DNA of 32,473 bases. Source: Rhodoferax sp. (GTDB taxonomy: Bacteria; Pseudomonadota; Gammaproteobacteria; Burkholderiales; Burkholderiaceae_C). The stretch is from assembly GCA_026224975.1 (NCBI GenBank), contig JAMFRW010000138.1, forward strand, positions 1 to 32,473, written 5' to 3'. The notes beneath the pieces were generated by a model that saw only the letters and a list, made by a program, of their open reading frames with translations, had not been told where the DNA came from and did no database searches. Both the position numbers and the translations under genes were made by a program. Shown piece by piece: positions 8,246 to 16,807 of this stretch. Within the stretch, counting starts at the first letter, position 1; each line of letters opens with the position of its first letter.

Positions 8246-9508
8246 TCAGGTGGTGGCCGCCATCGGCGTCAGCGCATCGTGGCGGGCCCAGACCGAGGCG
8301 CAGGCTTGCAGCACGGCTGTCTTGACGAGGCGCGACCCACCGCTCACCCAGGCCGCGCCCACGGCCCCCGACGACGCAATGGCGTAGTGGTAGGCCAGCA
8401 GCAGCAAAGGCAGGGTGAGCAGGTCGTATTTGAAGATGAAGCTGGGCCGCACGAACATCACATAGGGCACCGTCACCGGCAGCACGAACATGCCGGCCAG
8501 CGCGCCGGCCATCAGCGGCACGAACACATCGGCCGAGCGCGCATAGGCCGGCGGCAGGAAGCTGCTGCCGAACTGCAGCGCCAGCAAGGCCGAGCAGCCG
8601 ATGGCCAGCGCCAGCACCGCCAGGCCGCCCTGCACCTGCCGCATCATCCGGGACAGGCTGCCATCGGCCCGCGCCGGCGTGACCCGCGGGCTGAAGACCA
8701 CGGCGAGGTACATGCCCAGCAGCTCGGGGATCAGCGCGAACACGGCCGCAGCGGCGAAGAGGCCGACCTGCTCGATCGTCGAGCCGTGGGTGAGCAACAG
8801 CACATCGATGCGGGCCAGCACCGTGGAGAGCGCGAATGTCGCGAGGATCCAGCGCAGCGTCTGCATGAATTCGCGGCCATCGGCCCACAGCAGCGCCGGC
8901 AGGCGCGGCCGGATGCGGGCGATCACCACGCCCGCGCTGACGGCCACCACGGTGCACACCAGCGCCGCCACGGTGAGCGACAAGGCCGAGACGGTGAACC
9001 AGCACAGCACCGCCACCACGCCGGCCACGCGCAGGCTTTGCGCCATCAACTCCAAACCGGCATAGGCGATGAAACGCTGGCGCAGTTGCAGGTGCAGAAA
9101 GACGGACCGCAACAGCAGCACGCCGCCGGCGACGGCCAGGCCGGTCAACAGCAGATCGGCGGCCGGACGATGAAAAAGCCATTTCGCCAGCGGTGCCGCC
9201 ACCAGCAGCACCCCGCCGAACACGGCCGCGCATACGCCGAGCTTGATCACGACCGCCCATTGCTCGATCGCGAGGGCGCGGCGCGCATCTTGTACGGCGC
9301 GAGCCGAGGCGAGCTTGACGGCGCTCATGTCGATGGCCGAGCCGAGCACGCCATCGGCGAGCGTGACCAGCGTGAGGCACACCGCGTAGGCACCGAACTC
9401 CGCTGGCGACATGCGTGTGAGCAGCACGCCGTTGAGCACCACCGCGAGCACACCGCCCAGCCCCTTCGGAATGGCGACACAGACCACCTGGAACAGCGAA
9501 GACCTCAT
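8246..9508 (-). CDS. Polysaccharide flippase, Wzx/MATE-like (MOP superfamily)
   Basis: This 420-residue protein has about 12 hydrophobic segments throughout and a typical Wzx N-terminus (amphipathic start, then GGVLAVVLNGVLLTRMSPAEFGAYA, a common pattern in oligosaccharide flippases). It would move undecaprenyl-diphosphate-linked repeat units across the inner membrane. The frame is open for another 53 codons upstream, but that extension is Arg-rich and overlaps the divergent hydrolase gene, so the ATG at 9508 is chosen. It is the first gene of the left minus-strand block (flippase, Wzz, Asp-box protein, Wzy, GT2, methyltransferase). It is separated from Wzz by about 50 bases and is divergent from the hydrolase gene across an 86-base spacer that must contain the promoters. 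Confidence 0.85.
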   Translation of the reverse strand: MRSSLFQVVCVAIPKGLGGVLAVVLNGVLLTRMSPAEFGAYAVCLTLVTLADGVLGSAIDMSAVKLASARAVQDARRALAIEQWAVVIKLGVCAAVFGGVLLVAAPLAKWLFHRPAADLLLTGLAVAGGVLLLRSVFLHLQLRQRFIAYAGLELMAQSLRVAGVVAVLCWFTVSALSLTVAALVCTVVAVSAGVVIARIRPRLPALLWADGREFMQTLRWILATFALSTVLARIDVLLLTHGSTIEQVGLFAAAAVFALIPELLGMYLAVVFSPRVTPARADGSLSRMMRQVQGGLAVLALAIGCSALLALQFGSSFLPPAYARSADVFVPLMAGALAGMFVLPVTVPYVMFVRPSFIFKYDLLTLPLLLLAYHYAIASSGAVGAAWVSGGSRLVKTAVLQACASVWARHDALTPMAATT

Positions 9509-9520
9509 GGCACAGATGCT

Positions 9521-9549
9521 TTCATCGCACGGCACAAGCCTGCGATACA
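9521..9549 (+). promoter_or_regulatory. Candidate sigma-70-type promoter for the hydrolase gene
   Basis: In the 86-base spacer between the divergent flippase and hydrolase genes, TTCATC (9521-9526) and GATACA (9544-9549) are separated by 17 bases, with a GAAGGA ribosome site at 9583-9588, 6 bases before the ATG at 9595. The hexamers are imperfect and the call rests mainly on spacing and position. Confidence 0.25.
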
Positions 9550-9594
9550 GTGGCCGCCGACCCGGCGAACCCCGCGCGCCGCGAAGGACTTTCG

Positions 9595-11244
9595 ATGAAG
9601 CTGTTTCACCGATGGGCCACTGCCCTTTCGCTCGTCGTGCTGGCCGCATGCGCGCATGCCAAGCCATTGTTCGGCTTCACGCCCTTCCCTTACGACTCGA
9701 CGCCGCAGGCCGTGGCGCGCACGCAGGAGATCCTGCGTGACGGCGCCAACATCCAGGCGATCCACATGGACGAAGGCATTCCGTGGGAGCAGTTGCTGGA
9801 CAACAAGCCCCTGCCCGACCGCGTGCAAAAGGAATGGGACGACCTGCTGCGCGCCGTGCCGCCGGGCCGTGCCATCTACCTGGGCCTGGCGCCGCTGGCC
9901 AAGGACCGCAAGAGCCTGGCGCCGGGCAAGGGCGAGAAGGACTTCATGCCGCTGCCGTGGAGCCTGAAGCTCGCGAGCCTGGACGACGACAAGGTCAAGC
10001 GCGCCTATCTCGAGTACGCGCGCCGGGCCGTCGCCAAGTTTCATCCGACCTTCCTGAACCTGGGCGTCGAAGCCGGCGAACTCGCCTCGCGCGACCCCAA
10101 GCGCTGGCCGCAGTTCGAGTCGCTCTACAAATACGTGTTCGACGCGATCAAGCGCGAAAACCCCGGCTTGAAGATCGGCATCTCGTTCGGCCTGCAGGGC
10201 CTGCGCAAGCCCGAGACGGCCCAGCGCGCCCGTGCACTGGTGGAGGCCAGCGACTACATCGGCCTGAGCTTCTACCCGAGCGCATCGCCCTTTGGTGAAC
10301 GCTTCGGTGAACCGGCGCTCGGTGCGCGTGAACAGGCCTGGCGCGAGCCGCTGGACTGGGTGCGCAACTACACGAAGAAGCCGATCGCCATCTGCGAGAC
10401 CGGCTACCTCACCAGCACGGTGACGCTCAAGAGCTTCAAGCTCCAGCTCACCGGCGACACCGACCTGCAGACCCGCTATGTGCGCGAACTCGCCCAGTAC
10501 GCCGAGCGCGACAACTACCTCTTCGTCGTGTGGTTCCTGGCGGTCGACTACGACCGGCTCTACGAACGCATGGGCGGTGCGACCGAAGCCAACGAGGTCA
10601 ACCTGCTGTGGCGCAACATCGGCCTCTGGAGCGGCGACCTCAAGCCCAAGCCGGCGTGGGAAGAATGGAAACGCGCCGTGGCCGGAAAGGCCGATGGTGC
10701 GCCGCCCAAGGCGACAACCGAAGCGCCGGTTGCACAGAGCACGGCTGCGGAGACACCGAGAAGCGCCGGAGCCAATTCGAGCGGCAGCGCCACGCCTGGC
10801 GGCACCGAGGTCGGCTTCAGCTCCGACAAGCAACTCTTCCAGACCGGCCCCGGGAGCGATGCGGTTTTCGAACGCGACGCCGGCATGCGCTGGTCCTACA
10901 CCTACAAGCGCGACGACTGGGCCTGGGCTGCACGCGAGCTGGATGCGGCCCTGCCGGCAGGCGCCAAACGCATGAAGCTGCGCCTTCGCAGCGATCGGCC
11001 GGGTGCGCTCTTCGTGCAGCTCGAAGAGGCCAGCGGCGAGACCTTCTTCGCGATGGTCGAACCCCGTGCCGAGTGGACCGACGTGACGCTCGATCTCGCC
11101 AGCCTCAAGCCCGACCCGGCCAAGCGAAAAGACGGCGTGCTGCAGCCCGACAAGATCGTCAAGCTGCTGCTCGCCGACAGCGCCGCGCGCGACAAGGCCG
11201 AAGGCAAACGCAACGTGTGGATCGCGCGCTGGAGCTTCGAGTGA
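9595..11244 (+). CDS. Putative exported clan GH-A-like glycoside hydrolase with C-terminal beta-sandwich domain
   Basis: A 549-residue protein with an N-terminal export signal. LVVLAAC at residues 13-19 is a possible lipobox (Cys19, followed by Ala, so outer-membrane sorting if lipidated); AHA before Lys23 is an alternative signal peptidase I site. Residues about 25-360 look like a TIM-barrel glycosidase, with candidate catalytic glutamates E159 in NLGVEAGE (end of beta-4) and E268 in IAICETGYLTS (end of beta-7), the arrangement of clan GH-A enzymes. A low-complexity Ala/Thr/Ser/Pro linker (about 362-400) leads to a beta-rich domain that may bind carbohydrate. The ATG at 9595 has GAAGGA 6 bases upstream; the open frame upstream is discarded. 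It lies on the strand opposite to the rest of the polysaccharide locus and splits it in two. Likely role: trimming or degrading the polymer. Family assignment is uncertain. Confidence 0.78.
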   Translation: MKLFHRWATALSLVVLAACAHAKPLFGFTPFPYDSTPQAVARTQEILRDGANIQAIHMDEGIPWEQLLDNKPLPDRVQKEWDDLLRAVPPGRAIYLGLAPLAKDRKSLAPGKGEKDFMPLPWSLKLASLDDDKVKRAYLEYARRAVAKFHPTFLNLGVEAGELASRDPKRWPQFESLYKYVFDAIKRENPGLKIGISFGLQGLRKPETAQRARALVEASDYIGLSFYPSASPFGERFGEPALGAREQAWREPLDWVRNYTKKPIAICETGYLTSTVTLKSFKLQLTGDTDLQTRYVRELAQYAERDNYLFVVWFLAVDYDRLYERMGGATEANEVNLLWRNIGLWSGDLKPKPAWEEWKRAVAGKADGAPPKATTEAPVAQSTAAETPRSAGANSSGSATPGGTEVGFSSDKQLFQTGPGSDAVFERDAGMRWSYTYKRDDWAWAARELDAALPAGAKRMKLRLRSDRPGALFVQLEEASGETFFAMVEPRAEWTDVTLDLASLKPDPAKRKDGVLQPDKIVKLLLADSAARDKAEGKRNVWIARWSFE

Positions 11245-11316
11245 CGGGCGCACCTGTGGCTGCGGCCGGGTGCTCGGACGCAGCTCGATGGGTTCGCGCG
11301 TGAGGCGGTTCATGGT

Positions 11317-12462
11317 TCAGCCCGCAGCCGTGGCGCGGTAGACCGCGAGCGTCTGCCGGGCGGTTTCGTCCCAGCTGAAGCGGCGCGCGTTGACCACGCC
11401 GCGCCGGGCCATGGCGTCGGCCTCGTCGCTGTCGCGCCAGAGAGTCAGCATGGCTTGGGCGATCTCGTCGACGCGGTAGGGATCGACCAGCAGCGCCGCA
11501 TCGCCCGACACCTCGGGCAGCGAAGACAGGTTGGAGGTGATGACCGGTGTGCCGCAGGCCATGGCCTCGATCACCGGGATGCCGAAGCCTTCCCACAGCG
11601 TCGGGAAAAGAAAGGCGTGCGCCGCGCTGTAGAGCATCGGCATGTCTTCGTCGGGCGCGTAGCCGATCTCGACCACATGGTCCTTCAGGCCCAGCGACGC
11701 GATGGCTTCGTCGATGCCTTCGCTCATCGGCGTGCGGCGGCCCGCGAGCACAAGCTGGACCGGATCGCGCGCTTCGCGGCGAAAGGCATCGAAGGCATGC
11801 AGCATTCGCACGATGTTCTTGCGCGATTCGAGCTTGCCGACGAAGAGGAAGAACGGCTTGCTCAACCCATAGCGCGCCGCCATCGCCGCGCGGTTGGCGG
11901 CCTTGTCCTGCAGCCGGTATTGCGGCGCGACACCGTTGTAGACAACGTGCATGCGGTCACGGTCGAGCTTGAGGTAGTCGGCGGTCAGGTCGAGCGTGCA
12001 CTGCGAGACGCAGATGACGCGGCGTGCCGAGCGCAAGCCGCGCTTGAGCAACGCATTGAGCCGCAGCAGGATGCCCGGCGCATAGAACTCCGGGTGGTTG
12101 AAGGTGCTGAAGCAATGGTGTGTGAACACGTAGGGCCGGGTCGAAAACGGCGGCGGTGTGAACGGCGCATGCAGCAGGTCGATCTTCATGCGCATCAACG
12201 CCAGCGGCAGCGAGACGGCCGTGCTGATCACCCGCATCGACGACCCCAGCGCCTGGTGACGCGCGGAAGGCCCGAGCAGGTGGTGCCGCATCTGCGGGCT
12301 TTCGGCCGGCAGCAGCGGTCGCGCGGTGCGTTCCAGGCTCAGGGTATGGAAGGCCACATCGTGGTCGAGGCGCGACAGCGAATCGACCAGGCAACGCTCG
12401 TAGGTTTCGGGGCCGCCGGCCTGGCGCCCCGTCATCACGAGAAAGATGCCGACATTCAGCAC
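11317..12462 (-). CDS. GT4-family glycosyltransferase
   Basis: A 381-residue GT-B fold retaining glycosyltransferase, cytoplasmic, for polysaccharide repeat-unit assembly. Visible features are a N-terminal strand with the glycine-rich acceptor loop ([15 protein letters not shown]), RVICVSQCT before the domain hinge, VVYNGV, then [12 protein letters not shown] at the start of the donor domain. The EX7E donor-binding motif appears as EGFGIPVIE, followed by [28 protein letters not shown]. The start codon is GTG at 12462. The stop of the preceding glycosyltransferase (12456-12458) lies a few bases inside this gene, so the two are probably translationally coupled. It converges on the hydrolase gene, whose stop is 72 bases away; no strong terminator is seen between them. 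Confidence 0.9.
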   Translation of the reverse strand: MLNVGIFLVMTGRQAGGPETYERCLVDSLSRLDHDVAFHTLSLERTARPLLPAESPQMRHHLLGPSARHQALGSSMRVISTAVSLPLALMRMKIDLLHAPFTPPPFSTRPYVFTHHCFSTFNHPEFYAPGILLRLNALLKRGLRSARRVICVSQCTLDLTADYLKLDRDRMHVVYNGVAPQYRLQDKAANRAAMAARYGLSKPFFLFVGKLESRKNIVRMLHAFDAFRREARDPVQLVLAGRRTPMSEGIDEAIASLGLKDHVVEIGYAPDEDMPMLYSAAHAFLFPTLWEGFGIPVIEAMACGTPVITSNLSSLPEVSGDAALLVDPYRVDEIAQAMLTLWRDSDEADAMARRGVVNARRFSWDETARQTLAVYRATAAG

Positions 12463-13676
12463 GGCACCAGCTCGCGGTACGTGGCTTCGACGCGGCGTAT
12501 CGCGGTGCGCAGCGAGTAGTCGTTCTCGATGAAGCGGCGGGCGCGCACGCCGTAGCCGGCGGCGAGCTGAGGATCGTCGATGAGGCGCATCACCTCGGCC
12601 GTGAAGCGCTCGTGCGAATGGCCTGGCACCAGAACGCCGTTGGCACCATGGTCGAGGATTTCAGGCAGGCCGCCCACCTCGGAGGCCACGATCGGCAAGC
12701 CGGCGGCCATGCCTTCGCAGATGGCGAGCGGCACGCCTTCGATGTGCGCCGGATGCACCTGAATATCGGCCAGCGCCAGCAGATCCGGCAGCCCGACGAC
12801 GAAGCCGAGAAAGCGCACGCTCTTCTGCAGGCCGAGCCGTTCGACCGTGGCGCGCAGTTCGTCTTCGAGCGGCCCCACGCCGGCCAGCCACAGCACCACG
12901 CGCGGGCGCTGGGCCGCGATGCGCGCAAAACATTCGAGCAGGAAGACCTGGGCCTTCTCCGGATAAAAACGGGCCACGTTGATCAGCACCGTGTCGCCAT
13001 CGGCCACGCCGAGTGCGGCACGCTCGTGGCGGCGCGTGGCGGGATGGAGATCGACGCGATGGGTCTCGAAACCACAGATCAGCGTGCGCACGTCTTCGGC
13101 CCTGAAGCCGCGCTTGAGGCTCTCCAGCCGCGTGTTCTCGCAGTGCGCAGTCACGCAATCGAAGCGGCGCATCGCGCGAACATCGATCCACTGCAGCAGG
13201 TCGCGCTTCCAGTTGCGGTAGTCGAACCACACATAGGCGGTGGTGATGGTCTTGACCTTTGTGCGCCACGAAGTGAGCAAGGTGACCACATCGGCATAGC
13301 AGTTGTGCGAATGCACGATGTCGATGCTGCGTTCGCGCAGCAGGGCAGCCAGTTGGCTCGATGCACGCCAGAGCGGCTTGCGCCGATTCCAGCCGATCTT
13401 GGCGACTTGCAGGCCCATGCGCTCGGCCGCTTCGACGAAGGGCCGCTCGGTTTCGCCAGGGTTGGCAAAACATGCCAGATGCACTTCGAACTCGTTGCGG
13501 TCGAGGGCTCGAATCCAGTTCAGCACGGCCGTCTCGACACCGCCATAAGCCATGGTGTGGATGAAGTGCAGCACCCGCAGCTTGGGCCGCGCAGGCGCCG
13601 CTTCGACCTCTGTCGAAAGCGCGGGCAGAACCGCTGACGAAACCGTCGATGGATGCGATGCGAGCGAAGCACCCAT
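12456..13676 (-). CDS. GT4-family glycosyltransferase
   Basis: A 406-residue GT-B glycosyltransferase. After a short Ala/Ser-rich leader, LRVLHFIHTMAYGGVETAVL gives the N-terminal strand and the glycine loop typical of GT4 enzymes. Later come VTAHCENTRLESL, LINVARFYPEKAQ at the donor-domain start and the EX7E-type motif EGVPLAICE, followed by AAGLPIVASEVGGLPEIL. The open frame runs back through the upstream P-loop gene, but that extension is Arg/Ala-rich and a shadow. Two starts are plausible: ATG at 13676 (used here), or GTG at 13685, which overlaps the upstream stop as GTGA and argues for coupling. The sugar specificity is unknown. Confidence 0.88.
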   Translation of the reverse strand: MGASLASHPSTVSSAVLPALSTEVEAAPARPKLRVLHFIHTMAYGGVETAVLNWIRALDRNEFEVHLACFANPGETERPFVEAAERMGLQVAKIGWNRRKPLWRASSQLAALLRERSIDIVHSHNCYADVVTLLTSWRTKVKTITTAYVWFDYRNWKRDLLQWIDVRAMRRFDCVTAHCENTRLESLKRGFRAEDVRTLICGFETHRVDLHPATRRHERAALGVADGDTVLINVARFYPEKAQVFLLECFARIAAQRPRVVLWLAGVGPLEDELRATVERLGLQKSVRFLGFVVGLPDLLALADIQVHPAHIEGVPLAICEGMAAGLPIVASEVGGLPEILDHGANGVLVPGHSHERFTAEVMRLIDDPQLAAGYGVRARRFIENDYSLRTAIRRVEATYRELVPC

Positions 13677-13681
13677 CGTCG

Positions 13682-14503
13682 TCACGCGCGCTGGCGTTCT
13701 TGCCGCGTTGCCGGCCGCGCCAGCACCACGCCGGAGAGGCCCACATCGAGCCCGGCGAGCAGGCGCTGGATGTCGAGCAGTTCGCTCTTTTGCGAGAGGC
13801 CGGCGTGCAGCACCACCACGATGCCGTCGCAGCGCGAGGCGAGCACCGCGGCTTCGGGGTGGCGACGCAGATCGCCGAGGTTCACCAGCACATAGCGGTA
13901 GCTCGCGCGGTACGACTCGATCAGGCGTGCTGCCTCGGGCGACATGCACAGCGAGAGGAAATCTTCGCCCGCCACGCCGGCAGCGACCGCGTTGAGTGCG
14001 GCCACCTTGGTCTGCACCGGTTGCGGCGCCGCGTCGCCGAGCGCAATGCGTTCCAGCAGGCCGGGTGAGAGCGGCGTGCCGAGCCGCTCGTGCAGCGAAG
14101 GGGCGCGCAGGTTGGCGTCGATGGCGAGCACGTCGCCCTGTTCCATCACCGCCAGGCCGGTAGCGATCTCGCAAGTGGTGCGCGACGCGTCTTCGGCCAG
14201 CGTGCCGGTGATGCCGATCACGTTGCCGGCCGCAGCATGCAAGACCTTCAGGCGGGCCGCGAGCCGGATGCCGTCTTCCGACAGCGGCAGCGTGCCGCCG
14301 GCCAGGTGGCGCAGCACCGAGGTGATCTGCCCGGGCGTGAGCAGCCCGCGCTCCATCAACAAGGCGCCGATGGGGCCGGGCTGCGCATTGCGGCTGCGCG
14401 CGCTGGCCTGCGCCGCGAGCGTCTGCTGGACCTGGTCTTCGCTGACGTAACCGAGGCGGACTGCCGCCGCGCCGAACAAGGATGGAGCCTCCGGCCTGCT
14501 CAT
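13682..14503 (-). CDS. Degenerate BY-kinase/CpsD-like P-loop protein with GspE-N-like N-terminal domain
   Basis: A 273-residue protein. Residues about 8-68 contain two helical stretches of the GspE/MshE N-terminal type (RLGYVSEDQVQQTLAAQ and IGALLMERGLLTPGQI). From about 80 on it resembles the cytoplasmic tyrosine autokinases (CpsD/Wzc-C/EpsG) that pair with Wzz proteins. Walker A' is good (VLAIDANLRAPSLHERLG, D129). However, the Walker A position reads ITGTLAEDASRTT, where the invariant Lys is Ser and the following Ser is Arg, and the Walker B aspartate position in YVLVNLGDLRR is Asn. No tyrosine cluster is seen at the C-terminus (TRQERQRA). So it is probably not an active kinase; a structural or regulatory partner of the Wzz at 6664-8196 is inferred. 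The ATG at 14503 has AGAGG about 10 bases upstream. Confidence 0.75.
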   Translation of the reverse strand: MSRPEAPSLFGAAAVRLGYVSEDQVQQTLAAQASARSRNAQPGPIGALLMERGLLTPGQITSVLRHLAGGTLPLSEDGIRLAARLKVLHAAAGNVIGITGTLAEDASRTTCEIATGLAVMEQGDVLAIDANLRAPSLHERLGTPLSPGLLERIALGDAAPQPVQTKVAALNAVAAGVAGEDFLSLCMSPEAARLIESYRASYRYVLVNLGDLRRHPEAAVLASRCDGIVVVLHAGLSQKSELLDIQRLLAGLDVGLSGVVLARPATRQERQRA

Positions 14504-14576
14504 GAACGCACAACCTCTGATGATGAAAACATACGGCGCACGTCTGGCATGCGAACAGGAACGATCCGGCGCGGGC

Positions 14577-15719
14577 TCAAGGTTTCTGGCGGTGGATCTC
14601 GATCACGTCGCCCCGGGGCGGCGGCAACGGTGCGCGAGCCTTGGTCGGGTGATAGTCGAAGATGTCGCAGGTGTCGCACACCGTCGGCCGGCGCTTGCCG
14701 GCAACGACTTCTGGTGAAAAGAGCGAGCGGGCCGACTGGAACTTCTCGTTGTTCCAGATGGCCGGAATGTCGAGGGGCGCATCGTCCAACTGGGCGAAAT
14801 CGCGGTTCTTCTTGTAGACCACGCAGCACGGCGAGACACCACCATCGGCATTCACGACCATGGAGCGGTACAGATAAAAGCAGGGTCCCGGCTTGCCGGC
14901 CTGACCGTATTGCTGCTCGGTGCCATCGCTCTCGACGCGGCCCTTGACGCTGTCGGGATACCACTCGTCGGCCACTTCCTTGCGGTTCCTGAACTCGAAC
15001 GGCATGCCCACCGGAATGAAGCGGATCAGGTCGACACCGAGTTCCTTGGCCATGGCTTCGGCCTGGGGGATTTCGTGCTCGTTCGTCTTCATGACGATAT
15101 ATTGCCACTCGACCACCGGCGTGGTCTTCCCGCGCGCATTGCGGCGCCGGATGAGCTCGGCCATGTTGTCGACCACGCGCTGGAAGTCGCCGCGGATTCG
15201 GTACTTGATGTAGGTTTCTTCGGAAGCGCCATCGAGGGAGACCACCAGATATTCGAGGCCGCTGTCGATCAGGTTGTCGAGGTCTTCGGAGGTCGCAATG
15301 ACGAGGTTCGAACTCAGGTTGGTGCCGACGTTCTTGCTCTGCGCATGCTCGATCATGGCAAAGACATTCTTGTTGATCAGCGATTCGCCCCAGTTGTGGA
15401 GGTAGGCCTCGAACAGATACGGTGCATGCGGATCGAAGTAGTGCTTGAAGTGCTCCAGCGACATCATCGACTGGTCACGGCCCAGATCATTCAGGCCGGT
15501 GGGGCACAGCGGGCAGCGCAGGTTGCAGAAGTTGCAAGGGTCGATGATCAGCAGGTAGGGATGGCTGTCGACGCGAACGCGCCGCCGCATGCGCTCGTAC
15601 TCGACCTTCGCGAGGTTGGCGAGCTTGGCGGGCGTGCCGTGCTGCAGCACCGAACGCAGGTGACGGGAATTGCGCGTGTACTGCGGAATCTTGCGCAGGA
15701 GCTTGTCGGCAAGAGACAT
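14577..15719 (-). CDS. Radical SAM protein with C-terminal SPASM-type cluster domain
   Basis: A 380-residue cytoplasmic enzyme. The radical SAM cluster motif CX3CX2C is at residues 65-72 (CNLRCPLC), preceded by another cysteine (C62). HNWGESLIN (the GGE-like SAM-binding stretch) and YLVVSLDGASEETY follow. The C-terminal part has the SPASM pattern: PCFYLYRSMVVNADG, SPCCVVY, and a final CDTCDIFDYHP, which would bind one or two auxiliary 4Fe-4S clusters. It lies between the epimerase and the P-loop gene in the polysaccharide operon, so a glycan or a peptide substrate is possible; the sequence does not say which. ATG at 15719 is used; a GTG at 15731 overlaps the epimerase stop (GTGA) and is an alternative. 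It is followed by a 73-base gap before the next gene. Confidence 0.85.
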   Translation of the reverse strand: MSLADKLLRKIPQYTRNSRHLRSVLQHGTPAKLANLAKVEYERMRRRVRVDSHPYLLIIDPCNFCNLRCPLCPTGLNDLGRDQSMMSLEHFKHYFDPHAPYLFEAYLHNWGESLINKNVFAMIEHAQSKNVGTNLSSNLVIATSEDLDNLIDSGLEYLVVSLDGASEETYIKYRIRGDFQRVVDNMAELIRRRNARGKTTPVVEWQYIVMKTNEHEIPQAEAMAKELGVDLIRFIPVGMPFEFRNRKEVADEWYPDSVKGRVESDGTEQQYGQAGKPGPCFYLYRSMVVNADGGVSPCCVVYKKNRDFAQLDDAPLDIPAIWNNEKFQSARSLFSPEVVAGKRRPTVCDTCDIFDYHPTKARAPLPPPRGDVIEIHRQKP

Positions 15720-15727
15720 CTTCGAAC

Positions 15728-16807
15728 TCACTCCACCATGGCGCCGCTCGCGCGGCTCGCCGTTGTCGAAAGTGCCGCGGCCACGGGCAGGGCCGGAGCG
15801 GGATGCAGGCCGAGCGCGCGCGCCGTGCGCAAGATGCCCTCCTCCAGTGTCACCGAGGGCTTCCAGCCGATCTCGGCCGTGATCTCGGCGTTGTCGCACC
15901 AGCTCCTCATGGTTTCGGTCGGGCGCACGTTGACCGGCTGGCTGATCACCTTTTGGTCACCGCCCATCAGCCCGATCGTCAGCTCGGCGAGTTGCGCCAC
16001 GCTCACCTCGCGCCCACCGCCCAAGGGCAGGTTGCGGCCGCTCAGCACGCCGGCGTGTTCGGCGGCGACGATGAACGCATCGATGCAATCGTCGATGTAG
16101 ATCGGGTCGCGCGTTTGCGCACCGCCATCGAGCGTGATCTCGGCATTGCCGGGACGGATGGCGCCGAGCAGGTACGAGAACAGGTTGAAGCGCTGGCCCG
16201 GCCCGTACACCAGTGTCGGCCGCAGACCGAAAGCCTGGATGCCGTGAACGCGCCGGTAGAGGTCGACGAAGCCCCAACCCGAGACCTTGGAGACGGCGTA
16301 GGCAGAAAGCGGCTCCAGCGGCTGCTCGAAGCGATAGGGCACCGCTGTGTTGCCGTAAACCTTGGCCGAGTCGCCATAGATCAGCGAGACGGCAGGCAAC
16401 TCGCGCAAGGCTTCCAGCAGGTGGATGAGAGCGCCGATGTTGTTGTCGAGCACAGCCAAGGTCTGCTCGCCGCTCTCGCGGCCATCGGGATGCGCGGCGA
16501 GATGAAAGACAAACTGCGGCCTGAGCCCGCGGACGACGGCGCGCGTGCGGTCGGCGTCGCGCAGATCGCACACCACGAAGCGCGGTGTTCGGCCCAAGGC
16601 GCCCTCGTCGTCGGTGCTTGCATCACGGTGTGCGGAAAGAGAGTCGGCCGAAGTGCTGCTCTCTTCACGGTGCACACTGCGCGAGAGACCGGTCACGTCC
16701 GCGCCCAAGCGTGCGAGCGCACGAACCAGGTTCGAGCCGATGAAGCCGCTGGCACCGGTGACGAGCACGCGGGCACCACAAAGGCTGCTTCGCTTGCGCG
16801 CCTCCAT
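15728..16807 (-). CDS. NAD-dependent epimerase/dehydratase (extended SDR family)
   Basis: A 359-residue extended short-chain dehydrogenase acting on a nucleotide sugar. The Rossmann motif VLVTGASGFIGSNLV starts at about residue 14, the acidic DLRDADRTR follows, and the catalytic Tyr-x3-Lys is YAVSK in PLSAYAVSKVSGW. YGDSAKVYGN provides the Ser/Thr partner and GLRPTLVYGPGQRFNL the substrate-binding part. Residues about 45-70 contain a Ser/Arg/Asp-rich insertion (HREESSTSADSLSAHRD) absent from typical members. Start ATG at 16807 shares a base with the stop of the sugar transferase gene (TGATG), so the pair is coupled. It probably supplies an activated sugar for the polymer; whether it is a GalE-, RmlB- or reductase-type enzyme cannot be fixed here. 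Confidence 0.87.
   Translation of the reverse strand: MEARKRSSLCGARVLVTGASGFIGSNLVRALARLGADVTGLSRSVHREESSTSADSLSAHRDASTDDEGALGRTPRFVVCDLRDADRTRAVVRGLRPQFVFHLAAHPDGRESGEQTLAVLDNNIGALIHLLEALRELPAVSLIYGDSAKVYGNTAVPYRFEQPLEPLSAYAVSKVSGWGFVDLYRRVHGIQAFGLRPTLVYGPGQRFNLFSYLLGAIRPGNAEITLDGGAQTRDPIYIDDCIDAFIVAAEHAGVLSGRNLPLGGGREVSVAQLAELTIGLMGGDQKVISQPVNVRPTETMRSWCDNAEITAEIGWKPSVTLEEGILRTARALGLHPAPALPVAAALSTTASRASGAMVE

Noticed and set aside
11245-11316. Possible terminator between the convergent hydrolase and GT4 genes
   Set aside because: Only GCTGCG/CGCAGC arms of 6 bp were found and no T-run, so no call was made.
12456-14513. 685-codon version of the GT4 glycosyltransferase
   Set aside because: The first 280 codons are an out-of-frame reading of the P-loop gene; similarity to GT4 starts only after the ATG at 13676.
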